Part shown: in pieces, positions 5,325 through 7,045 of the stretch
How the letters are laid out: the number at the start of each line of letters is the position of its first letter
Numbering within the stretch: the first letter of the stretch is position 1
NCBI GenBank assembly: GCA_030834835.1
Contig: JAUQXD010001098.1
Location: 1-7,045 of the forward strand
Origin: Thermoflexales bacterium
Lineage (GTDB): Bacteria; Chloroflexota; Anaerolineae; Fen-1058
DNA: 7,045 nucleotides
Reading direction: 5' to 3'
Position numbers and translations under genes: made by a program
The notes under the pieces: generated by a model
Databases searched by the model: none
What the model was told of the DNA's origin: nothing
Seen by the model: the letters and a program-made list of their open reading frames with translations, nothing else

Positions 5325-7045
5325 ATGTCGCGTAACCGCACCATCTCAATAATCGCCTTGCTCATCTGGCTGGGAACGGCGGCGCGACCATTGTCAGCCG
5401 CGCCAACCGCCGTTACCTACTACGTGTCCAGTTCCACGGGCAGTGATAGCGACGATGGCCTGTCCGAAGTGAATGCGTTTGCGACTATCGCTAAAGTGAA
5501 CGCGCTAAATTTGCAGCCGGGCGATCGAGTGCTGCTCAAGTGCGGCGATGTATGGCGTGCCGAACAATTGATCCTCAGCAAGTCCGGCACAGCGCTGGCC
5601 CCGATCGTTTTTAGTTCATACCCCGAGGGCTGCGCCAATAAACCGATCCTCTCCGGCTCGCGATCGATCGGCGGGTGGGCGCAGGATGCACCCAACGTCT
5701 ATCGGGCCGATCTCTCGCCGACGGATTTTCCGCTGGGCATCAACCAGCTCTTTCACAACGGTCAGCGGTTGATGCTGGGCCGCTGGCCTAATCTGGATGC
5801 GCCGAATGCCGGTTACGCGTTTGTGGATGCGCACAGCGCAGGCGGCAATCGGATCACCGACAACGAACTGCCCGCGATCGATTGGACTGGCGCGATCGTG
5901 CACATCAAGAACATTCGGTGGTCGATGCTCGATCGGCAGGTGACTGGCGCCAGCGCTCACACCCTGACGCTCAATCAGGGTTTATCGTGTTTGATCTCCA
6001 GCTGGAGTAACTGCGTGGGCTGGGGCTACTTTGTCAACAACCATCGCGCCACGCTCGATCAAGACGGCGAGTGGTATTACGACGCAGCGACGCACCGCGT
6101 CTATCTGTACTCGACGAGTGGGCTGCCGGCCAACATCGAAGGTTCGGTCATTCAAGAAGAAGCGACCACCCTACGGCATGGCGGCCTGATGTTGAGCAAC
6201 GGCGCGGCCACTGCTTACGTGATCGTCGACAACCTGGAGATCAAGAACTGGTTCAACCACGGTATTGGCACGCCCGGCGGCATGAACGGCGACATCTATC
6301 ATCACTTGACCGTGCGCAACGTGACGATCAAGGATGTGGACAACGCCGGCGTGAACCTGAGCAGTTGGCTGGAACGACCGTCGAACGGCCGCAAGGGTCT
6401 GCGCGGCGGCGACCATCTGACGTTTACCGATAACGTCATCGACGGCGCGAATAGTTTCGGCGTCACCGGTTACTTTGCCGCCTCGACGTTTGAAGGCAAC
6501 ACGATCAAGCACATCGCGCTGATCGAGAACCTGGGCAAGTCCGGCATGAGCTGCGGCCTCACGTCGAGCGAGTGTACCGAAAACGGCGACGGCCTCCGCA
6601 TCCGATTGTACGATGTGCGCGACTCCGGCTACGGCAATGTGCTGCGCTACAACCGCTTAGAACAGATCGGCTACAATGGCGTGGATGTGTTTGGCCCGGA
6701 GACCACCCTGGAGAAGAACTTCATTACCCTGGCCTGTTATTCCAAAGCCGATTGCGGCGGCGTGCGCACCTTTGGCAGCACCAGCCTCGCGGCGACCACC
6801 GTCTACAACGTGCACCTCATCGACAACGTCATCGTCGATATTCCCGGCAACGTCGAAGGATGTCATCCCTCGCGCGCGGCGTTCGGCATGGGGCTGTACA
6901 TCGACCACTACTCGCGTGATGTCGAAACGCGCGGCAACACCGTCATCAGCACGACGATCACGGGGATTCTGTATCAACGCTCGACGGGACAAATCGTGGG
7001 CAACACCGTCTTCGACGCCTCGACCGGCACGGAATACAGTGCGCA
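5325..7045 (+). CDS. Exported right-handed parallel beta-helix protein (3' end outside window)
   Basis: An open frame of 573 codons runs from the ATG at 5325 to the window edge without a stop. Residues 1-25 form a signal peptide: SRNR, a hydrophobic core IIALLIWLG, and probable cleavage after LSA. Next comes an N-terminal segment typical of surface beta-helix proteins (YYVSSSTGSDSDDGLS, then PGDRVLLKCGDVW near 65-77). From about residue 300 the chain shows parallel beta-helix coils marked by Asn-x-(V/I/L) rungs at Asn303, 332, 370, 392, 443, 465, 501, 538 and 560. Three of these intervals are exactly 22 residues, a normal coil length. Nine cysteines, six of them in close pairs (222/230, 410/417, 471/477), fit an oxidised extracellular protein. 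Such folds occur in polysaccharide lyases, glycosidases and adhesins; I see no catalytic signature that decides. The C-terminus, and any anchor or extra domain, is outside the window. Confidence 0.88.
   Translation, partial: MSRNRTISIIALLIWLGTAARPLSAAPTAVTYYVSSSTGSDSDDGLSEVNAFATIAKVNALNLQPGDRVLLKCGDVWRAEQLILSKSGTALAPIVFSSYPEGCANKPILSGSRSIGGWAQDAPNVYRADLSPTDFPLGINQLFHNGQRLMLGRWPNLDAPNAGYAFVDAHSAGGNRITDNELPAIDWTGAIVHIKNIRWSMLDRQVTGASAHTLTLNQGLSCLISSWSNCVGWGYFVNNHRATLDQDGEWYYDAATHRVYLYSTSGLPANIEGSVIQEEATTLRHGGLMLSNGAATAYVIVDNLEIKNWFNHGIGTPGGMNGDIYHHLTVRNVTIKDVDNAGVNLSSWLERPSNGRKGLRGGDHLTFTDNVIDGANSFGVTGYFAASTFEGNTIKHIALIENLGKSGMSCGLTSSECTENGDGLRIRLYDVRDSGYGNVLRYNRLEQIGYNGVDVFGPETTLEKNFITLACYSKADCGGVRTFGSTSLAATTVYNVHLIDNVIVDIPGNVEGCHPSRAAFGMGLYIDHYSRDVETRGNTVISTTITGILYQRSTGQIVGNTVFDASTGTEYSA

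Overview
The window is GC-rich, densely coded bacterial chromosome. The NarL-type response regulator, the multi-pass DesK/LiaS-like kinases and the large secreted beta-helix protein look most like a Chloroflexota (Anaerolineae-like) genome. That placement rests on protein style alone and is an inference. Nothing suggests phage, transposon or CRISPR content.

Left two thirds (1-4189), all on the minus strand. Reading in the direction of transcription: a TauE/SafE-type membrane permease (4189-3410); then, after 169 bp, a tight two-component operon. The operon consists of a NarL/LiaR-type response regulator (3240-2539), a complete HisKA_3 sensor kinase (2535-1351, 3-nt gap) and a second, paralogous kinase (1358-567, 8-nt overlap). 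The second kinase stops right after its phospho-acceptor domain and has no ATPase domain. A 336-bp non-coding stretch follows. It holds a 30-nt inverted repeat whose near arm covers the kinase stop codon, with a GC-rich hairpin nested between the arms. Beyond it lie a small acidic 60-codon ORF (230-48) and the first 13 codons of another response regulator (41-1), which runs off the window.

Right third (4311-7045), plus strand. A class I SAM-dependent methyltransferase (4311-5072) is divergent from the permease, with recognisable promoter elements between them. A 252-bp gap with a TTGACA-type promoter candidate leads to an exported right-handed parallel beta-helix protein (5325 to beyond 7045). 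This last gene is open to the window edge.

How the genes may work together: the first kinase and its regulator should form a membrane-sensing phosphorelay. The ATPase-less second kinase could only be phosphorylated in trans, for example in a heterodimer with the first. The following regulator (1-41) is a candidate second output. The permease, methyltransferase and beta-helix protein show no evident functional link to the signalling genes. The most interesting signal is the truncated kinase together with the inverted repeat at its end.
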